A stretch of DNA of 64,000 nt from NCBI RefSeq assembly GCF_021869535.1, contig NW_026262593.1, positions 56,099,318-56,163,317 of the forward strand. Reading direction: 5' to 3'. A model generated the notes under the pieces. That model had not been told where the DNA came from. It saw only the letters and a list, made by a program, of their open reading frames with translations, and did not search any database. Position 1 is the first letter of the stretch, and each line of letters opens with the position of its first letter. The stretch comes from Mytilus californianus (Eukaryota; Mollusca; Bivalvia; Mytilida; Mytilidae). This document shows positions 24,305 to 34,268 of this stretch, piece by piece. The position numbers and the translations under genes were made by a program.

Positions 24305-24504
24305 AATTCATGCCTTGTTTTGTAGTAAAAATATGGAAGACGATATTTCTGTAGAATATTTGTTTTTGTTTTTTATCATTTTAATAGTTTAGTTTGGAGG
24401 AAAAGTCATTTGGGTTTAGTATCAAGGAGAAAGGATATGCCAAAAATTCACTGTGGCAGATATAACGTCGGTTATGTCAAAATCACACGGAGTCCCTACA
24501 TTAT

Positions 24505-24615
24505 TTTCTATTCGTTAAATCTAGGCACTCCATTATTCTCGTTTCTTTATATTTAAGCACTCCATTATTCTCTTTTCTTCATATCGAAGCACTTTCTCAT
24601 TCTCTTTTCTTTATT
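24505..24615 (+). repeat. Short 32-bp-type tandem repeat
   Basis: Three to four diverged copies of the AAGCACTCCATTATTCTC unit that forms the long array at 38625-39235. Confidence 0.65.
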
Positions 24616-25024
24616 TTTTGGTCCATTTTTCTTTATTATTTTCTATTCTGAAAACCCCATCCAAATCTGGGTTGTGACCATATTTTTAGAGTTTCTGAAT
24701 CATAACTGAAGTTAACAGTATCACACGATCATGTGTATTCTTTTACTTTCTTACAACGTTATAACATATTTTTGAACTTTGCGTCCAAACTATTGGAGCT
24801 TAAAGATTGTTCAAAACTTAATTTTTTTTATACTTTTTCAGTATTTAAAACAAGAATAAATAAAAAAAGAAAATGTAAATAGAAGCCACATTTTACTGGA
24901 AAAGAAACTACAGATTAGGCATTTCTTTCCAAATATTCATTACTTCATTGCAGTAGAGGATGTCCATCGATGCAGAATTTACAAACATGCAGTTCGCTAT
25001 ATTGTTTCATAAAATCACCAAAGA

Positions 25025-25180
25025 TATCAGGCTTATCATTTGGTACGCCAGACTAGAGTTTCGTCTGAATCAGTGGTGCTCGAATTAAGACTTTTGGGAG
25101 GACAAGTTAAATACAAAGTGAAATGTTACTGAAAAGACCAAAAATTTAAATACGATTAAGGCTATATTTTTTTTTTACAT
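25025..25180 (+). repeat. Fragment of the TACGCCAGAC...CGTTTCGTC repeat family
   Basis: Contains ATTTGGTACGCCAGAC, GAGTTTCGTCTGAATCAGTG and ACAAGTTAAATACAAAG. It is a diverged relative of 27449-27760. Confidence 0.5.
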
Positions 25181-25479
25181 GTCTGAGGGAAACAAACCTT
25201 AGTGTTTCGATTAATACACCGAACGCGACAATGCTATTTCATGTCAGAACTTAAGCACTGACTTCTTCGCGAAACGTCCACCAGAAGTATCACGTGGTTG
25301 TTACAACTCATCCAAGATAACAAAACAAGCTGATATTTTGATACGCCGAAACAACAATGTATAGCGCTGAATAAAATCTCTATTTTATTGAAATATCTCA
25401 CATCGTTGACATATCTTTTAAGCATATTATTCAGACTCTTTGTAAAGATTTTTCTATTGTTTTTTGATTACTTTTGGTT

Positions 25480-26900
25480 TTATATCTCCTAATGTAATAA
25501 CACCTTGGCTTTCAATTTTTTGGCCTTTAGTGTTCCCGATTAATAGCAATTCTCTGTAACCACGAACCAAATTGCGGCACGCATAGTGTCATTGGAATTT
25601 TTTTTGTTAATAACTATTGATAAACATATGAGAAATATGGAGACAAAAATTTGTTTATGTCCCCGTTGCCATGGTTACGGGCTCCCTAAGTTTTTGGCTC
25701 AAAATTGCATTTTTTGACGTAGAAAAATGAACAACTTCAAGCAGTTATCATGCACACGTTTTAATTTTGACGAAAAATGTAGCATTTGATCATTAAAATA
25801 TAATAAGTATAATAAAAATTAATTCTTAACAAAGGGGGAAGTTGCGACACTGATTGACATAAAGGAGTTTTCATTGTATTCAAGAAGGCAAATCATAAGC
25901 CTTTTGCATGAACAATTTGCAAACTTTTTAATCTGCATCCAGTTAAATTGAAATTATCAATGAAAACTATCACTATTGTGTAGTAGGAATTTATAACAAA
26001 AAGGTTTGGAATTTAGGTTGCTAGGGTCGTTGCTATGGGAACCTAAAAATATAATTTTTAATATTTTATAAAGAATGTGGACCTCATAAAACTATGACAG
26101 ATAGACGATGAAAAAGGTTGCGCATTCAATGACCTTTAATTTTACCTAAGGCAAATTTTTTTGATGACCTTGACCTTTGAACTATAGTCTTTTCATTAGA
26201 TTTGTTTCAGAAATGGTAATATGTAGAAATACACGATAAAGAAAAAAATGTTCGGAACGATTAATGCTCTCGTTTTGGTAATAAGGTGAAATGTCAGATA
26301 TAAAGTTCATGTCTAACATCCCTAGTAACGACACTTACTTGATTCAATAGTACTTGGCAACCTTATATATTTGGGTCAGAACAATATGAACATTTACATA
26401 GATTCTTATTAAAGGTAAGGAGTTAATATCGACATCAACGACTATAGTAGCCATTCCTATATCATTGTAAAATGCCTAGCAACAATAAATATTTTGTTTC
26501 CTAGGGACAAAAGTCCGAAATTTTGATACTTAAAATGTAATTCTTTCTTTTAAAATACGAAATTGTGTTTCTTGACGAAATTAATGCACTGACATGATTT
26601 TACTCGTGTGTCATTCAGTTAATCCCCAGCAAAGTTGTCCCCTGTTCGGCACTAAACTAAACATATATATTTCTTTTTTGTTCGTGTGCATAAACTTCAA
26701 AACCAATCGAAAAACTGAGGCTCTTTTTCCCAGGTATATATGTAGATTTACTTAACAAGGTGGTAAGGGGTCAATATCGTCGCAAAACTCTTTATTAGCC
26801 ATTCTCATATTATGGAAAATGCCTAGAAACCGCATAATCAAATTTTATTTAACTTAGCAGTAATAATGCATAGCGTATCTTCTGCATACGGCACTCATTC
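25480..26900 (+). repeat. Degenerate long-period repeat with GTTGCCATGGTTAC-like motifs
   Basis: Two segments about 353 bp apart resemble each other: near 26410 (AGTTAATATCGACATCAACG then ATGCCTAGCAAC) and near 26763 (GGTCAATATCGTCGC then ATGCCTAGAAACC). Related motifs occur at 25660 (GTTGCCATGGTTAC) and 26010 (GTTGCTAGGGTCGTTGCTAT). No ORF of note. Confidence 0.4.
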
Positions 26901-26924
26901 TGTTACAAGAATAAGCAATACGAA

Positions 26925-26995
26925 CCCACTTAAAACCGGAGGTGATCTCAGATGCTCCAGATGAGTAAGCAAATCCTGCTCCACAAGCAACACAC
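26925..26995 (-). repeat. Partial copy of the 5940-type repeat, reverse orientation
   Basis: CCGGAGGTGATCTCAGATGC and AAATCCTGCTCCACAAGC match the reverse complement of the start of the 5940-6165 repeat. Confidence 0.65.
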
Positions 26996-27064
26996 ATTAG
27001 ATGTCAGCTTTTTACAAATTTCGCTGTTATTTTTCTTGAAAACTATTTAAGATAGAAAGTAACT

Positions 27065-27440
27065 AAAAAATAAAGGCAACAGTAGTATACCGCTGTTCGA
27101 AATTCATAAATCGATTGAGAAAAAAAACAAATCCGGGTTACAAACTAAAACGGAGGGAAACACATCAAATATAGGAGGAGAACTACGACACAACAGAAAC
27201 ACAACATTAAAATGTAACACACACAGAAACGAACTATTATATAACAATGACCATTTTCCTGACTTGGTACAGGACATTTTAAGAAACAAATGGTGGGTTG
27301 AACCTGGTTTTGTGGCTAGCCAAACCTCCCGCTTTTGTGGCAATGTTAAATATAACATTAACATGACAACATTACATGACAGGACTACAATACAAATTAA
27401 TGGGAGAACATATAGGACAGAGAAACATACGAATAATAGC
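27065..27440 (+). repeat. Dispersed repeat (GGCAACAGTAGTATACCGCT family)
   Basis: Longer copy of the repeat whose 5' part is at 1470-1634. It contains GGGAAACACATCAAATATAG, TTCCTGACTTGGTACAGGAC and GGTTGAACCTGGTTTTGTGG. The minus-strand ORF at 27104-27364 is within the repeat. Confidence 0.7.
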
Positions 27441-27448
27441 TAACAAAA

Positions 27449-27760
27449 GGTACCAGGTTTAAAAATTAATACGCAAGACGCGCGTTTCGTCCACACAAGA
27501 CTAACCAGGGAGCTCAGATAAAAAAAGTACAAAAGCCAAAACAAGTACAAAGTTGAAGAGCATTGAGGACCAAAAGTTCCAAAAAGTTGTGCCAAATACG
27601 GCTAAGGTTATATGTCTGGGATAAGAAAATCCTTAGTATTTAGAATAATTCATACTTTTGTAAACAGTAAATTTATAAAAATGACTATATAATACATATA
27701 CATGATAACGCCGGAATGGTGACTAACTACAGAATAAAAACGGATACATAAAACAACATA
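27449..27760 (+). repeat. Dispersed repeat (GGTACCAGG...GCGCGTTTCGTC family)
   Basis: Starts AAAGGTACCAGGTTTAAAAA and ACGCAAGACGCGCGTTTCGT, then TACAAAGTTGAAGAGCATTG and GTTGTGCCAAATACGGCTAA. This is the typical full form of a mussel repeat, and its 5' end also forms both ends of the 10603-11245 element. Confidence 0.7.
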
Positions 27761-28334
27761 AAACAGCACATAAAAATTCACAGCCGATTTAGCCAAAGAG
27801 ATCAACGCTAAAAAAAGGTGACGTCACATTTGAATTTCTGAAATTTCCCCAAAATAGGATAGAATTAGGATAGAATTGAAGATTTGGTTTATAATACTCA
27901 TATAACATTTATGAATAATTTAATGAAAATTACAATACTAATTAATATAAAATGTGGTAGTAATAAGATAATTAATAGTATTATCTAGCCATGTCGTTGT
28001 TTCTTCTAAATCAAACTGTAAACCAAATATCGTATAAATTTAGTTGACCCAAACTAAAATCTAATTAACGAACAGGGCGATTAATAATCTTTACCATAAC
28101 ACACAAATACGACAGAAAAAAATAAGATTTACAACTACAAACGATAAGACATTTGACAAAATCCAATGAGAATAACAAATAAAACATCAAAACTAAATAC
28201 ATGAACTTTGGATAGAAAGGTACCGTGACACGTCTTATAGCAATGCGAATTCACACTCAGCAAAACAGTCACAATCGGGAATAAGTCACGTTCGGTAATT
28301 AAAAGATCACACGACGTAATGTCAAACCACAATC

Positions 28335-29893
28335 TAACACGTGGTAAAAATGTCCTTAGTTAGTTTGGACAAAGACACATCGTATGGATCGACCAATTCG
28401 TGATGGTGTCCGTAAAATTTACGGAGTGTCATTTTTAATCTGTCCTCCTCATAACTTTGTTGGAGCAGTTTCTGCGTTAGGAGCACACTCCTGTATATGA
28501 AGTCCGTATAGTGTGATCATGCACGAGCATAACGTATCAACTGAGATATGTAAACACCATACGAAGGGGAAGATGGTATGTTACTGCTGAGAAATGGGAA
28601 ATTGATAATTGGGAAGTTGAAATCGTCCCGTTTATCATAGATTTTCGTGTGAAGTCGTCCATCTGTGTCAATATTGAGGAAAAGATCAAGGTATGAAGCA
28701 GTCCTTCTAGTATCAGTAGTATCCTTTATTTCAAGTTCACTGGGATATATGACATGAAAGTATGGGCTGAAATATGGGTTATTCAATGATAGGACATCAT
28801 CAATATATCAGAAAGTAAAATTAAAGAATTTCGCAAGGTGCTTTTTCTTTTTGTCTTTTAGAAGGTTCTGAATGAATTCTGCTTCATACGAGTACAAAAA
28901 CAAATCGGCCTGTAGGTGTGCACAATTAGTACCCATTGGAATACCGACTGTCTGTTGAAATATAAATCCTCCAAACTCAACAAATATATTGTCGATCAAA
29001 AGGTCCAACAGTTTTATAATATCATCTTCAGTATATTTTTTGGTAGATTCAGTGTGGTTCTTCACAAAATATGAATTATTGTATCCCAAAACAAGAAATT
29101 TGTATCTACGATTCCCATTTTTATAGAAAAAGCTCTGTTTAATGAGATGGTGAAGTCGATCTTTCAACTGAGCATGGGGAATAGTAGTGTAAAGCGTAGA
29201 AAAATCAAAAGTCTTTATGTCGCTGCAAAATTGCAAAGATTGTGATCGAAGATTAAGCAGAAGATCTTTCGAATTTTTGAGAATCCACATCTGGCTAACA
29301 CCACTGGTAGAATATATCTCATCACAATATTTTTGAAGCCCATCTTTAACTGTAGAAAGAATAGTAGTCAGTACTTTAAAAAGATGTTTGGTCGAACATT
29401 TTGATGACCCAGCTATGTATCGTTCTTTATATGGAGTTTTGTGAAGTTTTGGTATCCAGTATAATGATGGTAAATTTTCTTCGTTTTCTTTGATGTTGAT
29501 ACCAAAAGAAATAAGGACAGATTTGTGATTTTGTAAAATTTCGTCCTTGGTAAATGATGTTAAAGAATATGTAGGATTACCAGTAGTTCTATTTATTCCA
29601 AGCTCTGTTGTGAGACATTGCAAATAATGGTTTTTACATATGAAGACAATATTATTGGAGGCTTTATCTGCTGGAACAACGACATATTTGTCATGCAAAG
29701 AGGATAAAGCATCCACAACATCCGGATTCTTGAAAGGATAAGTAACTCTTGTGCTCATAGTACATCGTAGTTTTTGAATGCGCTTCTGAATGCATGATCG
29801 AATAGCTTTGATCCATTTAGATAAAGTGTCCAGTTCTGGTTCGTCTGGTTCGCGCTTTACCCTTTTTCTTGCATAGTCCTCAACTGCATCCAT
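28335..29893 (-). pseudogene. PLE reverse transcriptase (one TGA before YIDD)
   Basis: From 29893 the frame runs 361 codons with PLE-type RT motifs: VVPADKASNNIVFICK, LPSLYWIPKLHKTPYKERYI, TFDFSTLYTTIPH and IPMGTNCAHLQADLFLY. A TGA at 28808-28810 interrupts it immediately before the catalytic YIDD (28796-28807). The frame then continues as VLSLNNP...SYGVYISQLIRYARA, and recognisable carboxy-terminal sequence extends to about 28335 beyond a second stop. An upstream TAA in the linker (after LRELLAKGPK) separates it from the nuclease part. Apart from the TGA, the catalytic region looks preserved, suggesting a young copy. Confidence 0.85.
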
Positions 29894-30330
29894 CAGTAAC
29901 CTGAAGTTCTTTTTCCAGTTGATGGGCTGGGGAATTCTTTATTTTGGTCCCTTGGCTAACAACTCTCTTAGTTGTTCATTGGAAACGATGCCAAGGTCGC
30001 CAGTAATAACATGACCAGCTGGACTATAATTGTATTGCGACGATGCACATGAGCAATCCGGAGGCTTGGATTTGACATCTTTGATGTTAAAGGCCTCTAA
30101 AACCTTCTTGTGGTTGAAAATCTTGGATGCAATAGACTTGGTGTAAGTACAAGAAGTAATCAGGTATAGTTATTGTACAGATTTCTGGTGGAAAATATTG
30201 CTAATATTTTTAGCATCTAAACCTTTATTGGCAAATTCTACCTTAAAAAAATTACGTTTTTCCTCATTTGTGGATTTAGTCGATACGGGTTTGAATATTC
30301 TTTGGTTAGCAATGTCCATGATTATTGCAA

Positions 30331-31330
30331 CTAATCTATACAAAACAGAACGAGAATCAGTAACGGAAGTATTTTGGGCATATTGAAATAGAAAAAAAAG
30401 TTTGACAATTGAATGGAGTATAATTTAGTTCTGATATGATGAATTCCTAAAGGTTTTTGAACAAACGTTAACAGACTATCAATTGTCACGGTGTGCACAG
30501 CAGGTGGTATATATTTTCTGTGACCGTGACTTCTATTTCGTCGAGCAGAAGTATTAAATAATTGTAATGTATTGACAGTACTACACCTGGGACTAGACAA
30601 AATACCTACACAATCAATTTTGTCATTGCATTCATAGGAAATGGCTGCTGTTCCCAATTCTCTTATCCAAAAGTCTTCTCTATGTAAACGATATGGTGTA
30701 CTCAATATGGGGTCATTTGTTGGATGATATATTTTCTCTATAATCCGGACTTTCATTGAAACAATAGAATGGTCAGGCTGATTGAAATGTTTATAGAGAA
30801 ATTTGTTGTTATTAGGATCATTTACATTAGACCGCTGATTATTCATTCTAAAATTGAGTCTTTGTCGAGTTTCCCCGACGTAGATCAATCCACAAAGAGT
30901 ACATTCAATACCGTACACAATATTGGAAACAGTGCAATTTAGATCCTCATGACTGTGTATATTGTAACTTTTGGTGGTTAAATTACTTGGAAAGTAGATA
31001 TCAGATATTAGTATATCACAGGTTTTACAATTTGTACGGTTATATTTGGAAATAGAGCAATATTGGTGGTTGTCATTGAAATCTAAAATATCTGAAAGTT
31101 TAACAGTACAGGGCCGAATAGAAACAAACTTGTCTGAATTTTTATAGTAGAATGAGGATTTAGAAGACTGCACATGTGTCATTTTTATTACATCATTTAA
31201 GATTATCCTGGGGACACCTGATAAAATCGGTGTTGTTGTGTCCTTGACAACATCCGATTCACACCTTTTTATCCTGGGCGGCGTGTCATCCAGTATAATA
31301 TTTTTTATTCTACTAGTTTTAATGCTGTTA
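30331..31330 (-). pseudogene. PLE GIY-YIG endonuclease domain
   Basis: The frame holds NIVYGIECTLCGLIYVGETR, the GIY-YIG core (YGIEC and YVGET), with a CTLC zinc-type pair between, followed by HFNQPDHSIVSMKV, KIYHPTN and DFWIRELGTAA. An ATG lies at 31182. The frame is open further upstream without a methionine (LDDTPPRIKR...PILSGVP) to about 31320 and is closed by TAG just before. The upstream part looks like genuine element coding sequence, so the true amino end may be missing. After about 30430 the readable sequence becomes less domain-like and ends at a stop. Confidence 0.8.
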
Positions 31331-31430
31331 GGCTACCGGACGGGTAGAATCCTCGTTAAAACAGTTAAAGTTACCATAAAGACTAATTAATCAACATAGC
31401 AAAAATAGTCAACTGATACATTATTGGCCT

Positions 31431-31756
31431 GAAATGACGGTTTTTACACATGTTTAGTCAAATGAGCTCATCACAACCATTGCCATCCGTCGTCGTCTAT
31501 AATCTTTTGCAAAAGTCTTGTCCTCTGAAAGTACTGGGCCAATTGGAACCAAAACCTATTATCCTTAAGATATTTATTGAAGAGTGGTTCAATAATCCAT
31601 ACTGACAATAGACATGAAAGCCATGACTACATAAATACATTTAAACAAACGGTATATGCAAGTCTTATATTTTACCTTTTATACCGATATTAATAAAAAC
31701 ATTTAAAAAAACCCGCAAAAAGGGCATAAATGATCAGGATGTGAAGGGAGGAGTAT
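31431..31756. other. Short stretch with no recognisable gene
   Basis: AT-rich sequence between the PLE and the SINE. No ORF or repeat structure was recognised. Confidence 0.45.
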
Positions 31757-32015
31757 GCGGGCGCCTCGGTGGCCGAGTAGTTAAATTAGTTAATCTAGCA
31801 ATCATAAGCCTGTCAACTATGGTTATGGGTTCAAGCGCCTCTCGTGGCAGGTGCGTTTTACTCCTGTTTTAATTAGCTAGGATTAGCAGTTTCCATGCCG
31901 ATGTTCAGTCCTTCTCGTCGAGCACTCCGACCTCCTTCGCCAATAAAAGCTGACAGCCATCATCTCGCTAAACGCGCTGAATACGGCGTTAAACACCATC
32001 AATTAATAAATAGTA
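31757..32015 (+). repeat. tRNA-derived SINE
   Basis: The head GGGCGCCTCGGTGGCCGAGT resembles the 5' part of a Leu/Ser-type tRNA with a box A (TGGCCGAGTAGTTAA). A box B (GGTTCAAGCGCC) follows 60 bp later. The body contains CCGACCTCCTTCGCC and GCTGACAGCC, and the 3' end reads GGCGTTAAACACCATCAATT followed by AATAAATA. The spacing and the lack of a clean cloverleaf argue against a working tRNA gene. Pol III-transcribed SINE is the best reading. Confidence 0.75.
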
Positions 32016-32029
32016 GCGAAATATAACGA

Positions 32030-32310
32030 GTGTTAGGATACCTGCAAAAATAAAAATCCTTGAAATAACTTTCTCCTTGCGTAATCGTTTTGTTTTTGTT
32101 GAATACGCAGTTGCAACAGATTTTGATTTTGGATTGGGGACGCTATATTCTTAAATTTTGACACTGAATCAGCCCTTCGATATGCGGCATGTTTTGTATT
32201 CTCTAGACTACTTTTATCAAGAAAGAACTGCAACACAAGCTACGTATTAAATGATATACAGCTGGTTGCGTATACATACATCCTGCACAGTAAATTGAGA
32301 CTAACTACCT
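32030..32310 (-). repeat. Exon-like repeated segment, copy 1 of 3
   Basis: The minus-strand frame (32033-32236) has TKHAAYRRADS and LRIQQKQNDYARRK. Its nucleotide sequence is related to 40200-40620 and 63590-64000, where broken frames give similar strings (PRIQQSQNRL in the last copy). Only this copy has an uninterrupted frame (67 codons). It could be a duplicated exon of an unidentified gene or just a dispersed repeat. Confidence 0.4.
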
Positions 32311-32499
32311 AGCAGGGAATTATACTTCCGTACTCTAGCACCGCTCGGGTCTCTTGATTGATAGAAAAGGGCCTTCATCATGGCTTTGTTTTTAATTGTT
32401 TGCTAAATTTATAAACAGTTTTTACTAGTAATTTACAAGTAGGTCATCAAATGACGGAATCTGTATCCCTTCTCTTTCTAAATGTATTCCAAGTAGAAT

Positions 32500-34070
32500 T
32501 TGTTGACAAGACAATATTTTATTGAAGTTTCACTTTTTATAAAAACATTTATGAAATATAAATTCACATAATATATTAAACCAGAGCCACTCTTAAAAGA
32601 GTCTACATTAGTGTGACGGAATAAATATTTACATGAAATATATAAAATGTTTACTTTGAAACTGAAAAATTTGCTTTGATATTTTATTGCAAAGAAAATG
32701 AAAGTAATATACTTGAAGTGTACATTTTATATACAAACAAAAATTTATATACAAACAAAAATTTATATACAAACAAAAATTTATATAAAATGTACACTTT
32801 AATTATATAAATATTAAAGCAAATTTTTCAGTTTCAAAGTAAACATTTTCAACACTAAATTAAAATACAAATTTATCGTCATCAGTCATAATGTAAAAAT
32901 CATGACAAAGAAATACAGCATGATCAAATAGATTACCATGTAAAAAAACACTTAGACAATTTCATGCGCGTTCGAAGCTTTTTTTATGGATTTTCGTTCA
33001 ACAGGAACACCCAAAATCACACATTGAAGGTCAAGGATGTATAGGACAATAACACGTGATAAGCTGCATACCCAAAATCGGATCGAAGGTCAACTTTGTC
33101 TGAGGGAGTTGCAACCTTATTTATCAAACAATTTATTAATTTCTCAATTCTTAATCTCCATATATAACGTGCATTCGAAAATCATTCCTGTTTTCATAAG
33201 TATATGATGTATATGTACAAGTTGAAGACACAGGACGAACAACGACACTCGCCGACAGTTTCTCCTGTTTTGTAGCGAGTACATAAAATTTATTGTTTTT
33301 ACCGACTAAATTTTGTTTTTATCCAGCAATTTAACCTTTACTTTTTGGTTTTTTTTTTCCAACTGTTGTATGATTTTCATACAAGTCTACATAGCTTAAA
33401 CGCAAACTCCGGAGATGACTCATAATAAACTAGGATAAAACAACAATGTTAACATCACTGTTCGAAATAATCATATAAACAGAATAACACACGAAACTAT
33501 CTTTAAACTATACAAATAAAGCAAAAATTTATTTGAAGCAATCTAATTGGCGGATTGCATGATAGAAATACAGAAACTAGTCATGCTTCACCTCTTTACA
33601 CAATATTGCACTTCCACTCGAATATAAACATTTTACATGATGTCTGTATGCCGACTGGACAACAGTAAAAAAAAATACATAAGTACGGGTTTCGTTCTCC
33701 TAAAGTATATGAAAATGTAAATGAGACCGGAGAGGAATCATCAACAGATTATGAGGAAAGGGATCTTCTAAGAGGAAACTTGTAAAAAAGGGGAAAAAGG
33801 ATCTAAGAGGATACTTGTACAATATGGGAAAAGGAACAGGAGATAAAACAAATTGACTTATCTAAGAGCTCTCCAAGTATTACCTATAATATATTGTTAA
33901 TTCGATCTAAAAATATGGAATGTTTATAAACAACACTCCAATAATTATTCATACGGTTTTCCTACTCAAGATAGATTAAGTTTTACCTTTCGTTCTCAAA
34001 AACAATTTTACAACTGAGAAATGGTAAAGACGTACGACAAACGCCAACAGAATGACAAGAAATCGAACAA
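32500..34070. other. 3' flank of claudin-like block B
   Basis: Block-shared, non-coding sequence: TTTCACTTTTTATAAAAAC, AAACCAGAGCCACT, GATGACTCATAATAAACTAG and TTGACTTATCTAAGAGCTCT, in the same order as in blocks A and C. At 33885-33905 it passes from TATTACCTATA into ATATTGTTAATTC without interruption. This is the empty site for the 4.65 kb insertion in block C. Confidence 0.7.
32643..32849. repeat. Foldback with an internal 18-bp triplicate
   Basis: The left arm contains AAAATGTTTACTTTGAAACT and AAATTTGCTTTGATATT; the right arm is its reverse complement (AAAGCAAATTTTTCAGTTTC, then AAAGTAAACATTTT). Between them are three tandem copies of TATACAAACAAAAATTTA, flanked by an inner inverted pair (AAGTGTACATTTTATA and TATAAAATGTACACTT). 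Confidence 0.8.
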
Positions 34071-34245
34071 GACTGTTATCAATTATAATCTAAAAACCGA
34101 ACAAAGACTGTTATCAATTATAATCTAAAAACCGAACAAAGACTGTTATCAATTATAATCTAAAAAACGAACAAAGACTGTTATCAATTATAATCTAAAA
34201 ACCGAACAAAGACTGTTATCAATTATAATCTAAAAACCGAACTGT
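34071..34245 (+). repeat. 35-bp minisatellite downstream of the block B gene
   Basis: Five head-to-tail units of GACTGTTATCAATTATAATC + TAAAAACCGAACAAA, almost identical to each other. They end about 25 bp before the stop codon of the claudin-like gene (minus strand), so they lie in its 3' UTR or just beyond. Block C has the same array at 47655-47790. Confidence 0.9.
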
Positions 34246-34268
34246 TAATCTATTAGCAGTGCAATAAT

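Larger units (their letters stand above)
28000..31330 (-). mobile_element. Penelope-like element with N-terminal GIY-YIG (Naiad-type)
   Basis: On the minus strand the coding order is a GIY-YIG endonuclease (about 31330-30331), a linker with a CSC motif and HVITGDLGIVSN (about 30060-29940), the reverse transcriptase (29893-28517) and a carboxy extension to about 28335. Non-coding sequence of the element appears to run on to about 28000. Canonical Penelope elements place the nuclease after the RT. The nuclease-first order is, as I recall, the hallmark of the Naiad/Chlamys group, known from many invertebrates. The copy is inactive: in-frame stops lie in the linker and directly before the YIDD motif. 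It is otherwise nearly full length. Confidence 0.85.

Noticed and set aside
31757..31860. tRNA gene candidate
   Set aside because: Box A and box B are present but the cloverleaf is not intact, and a SINE body and AT-rich tail follow.
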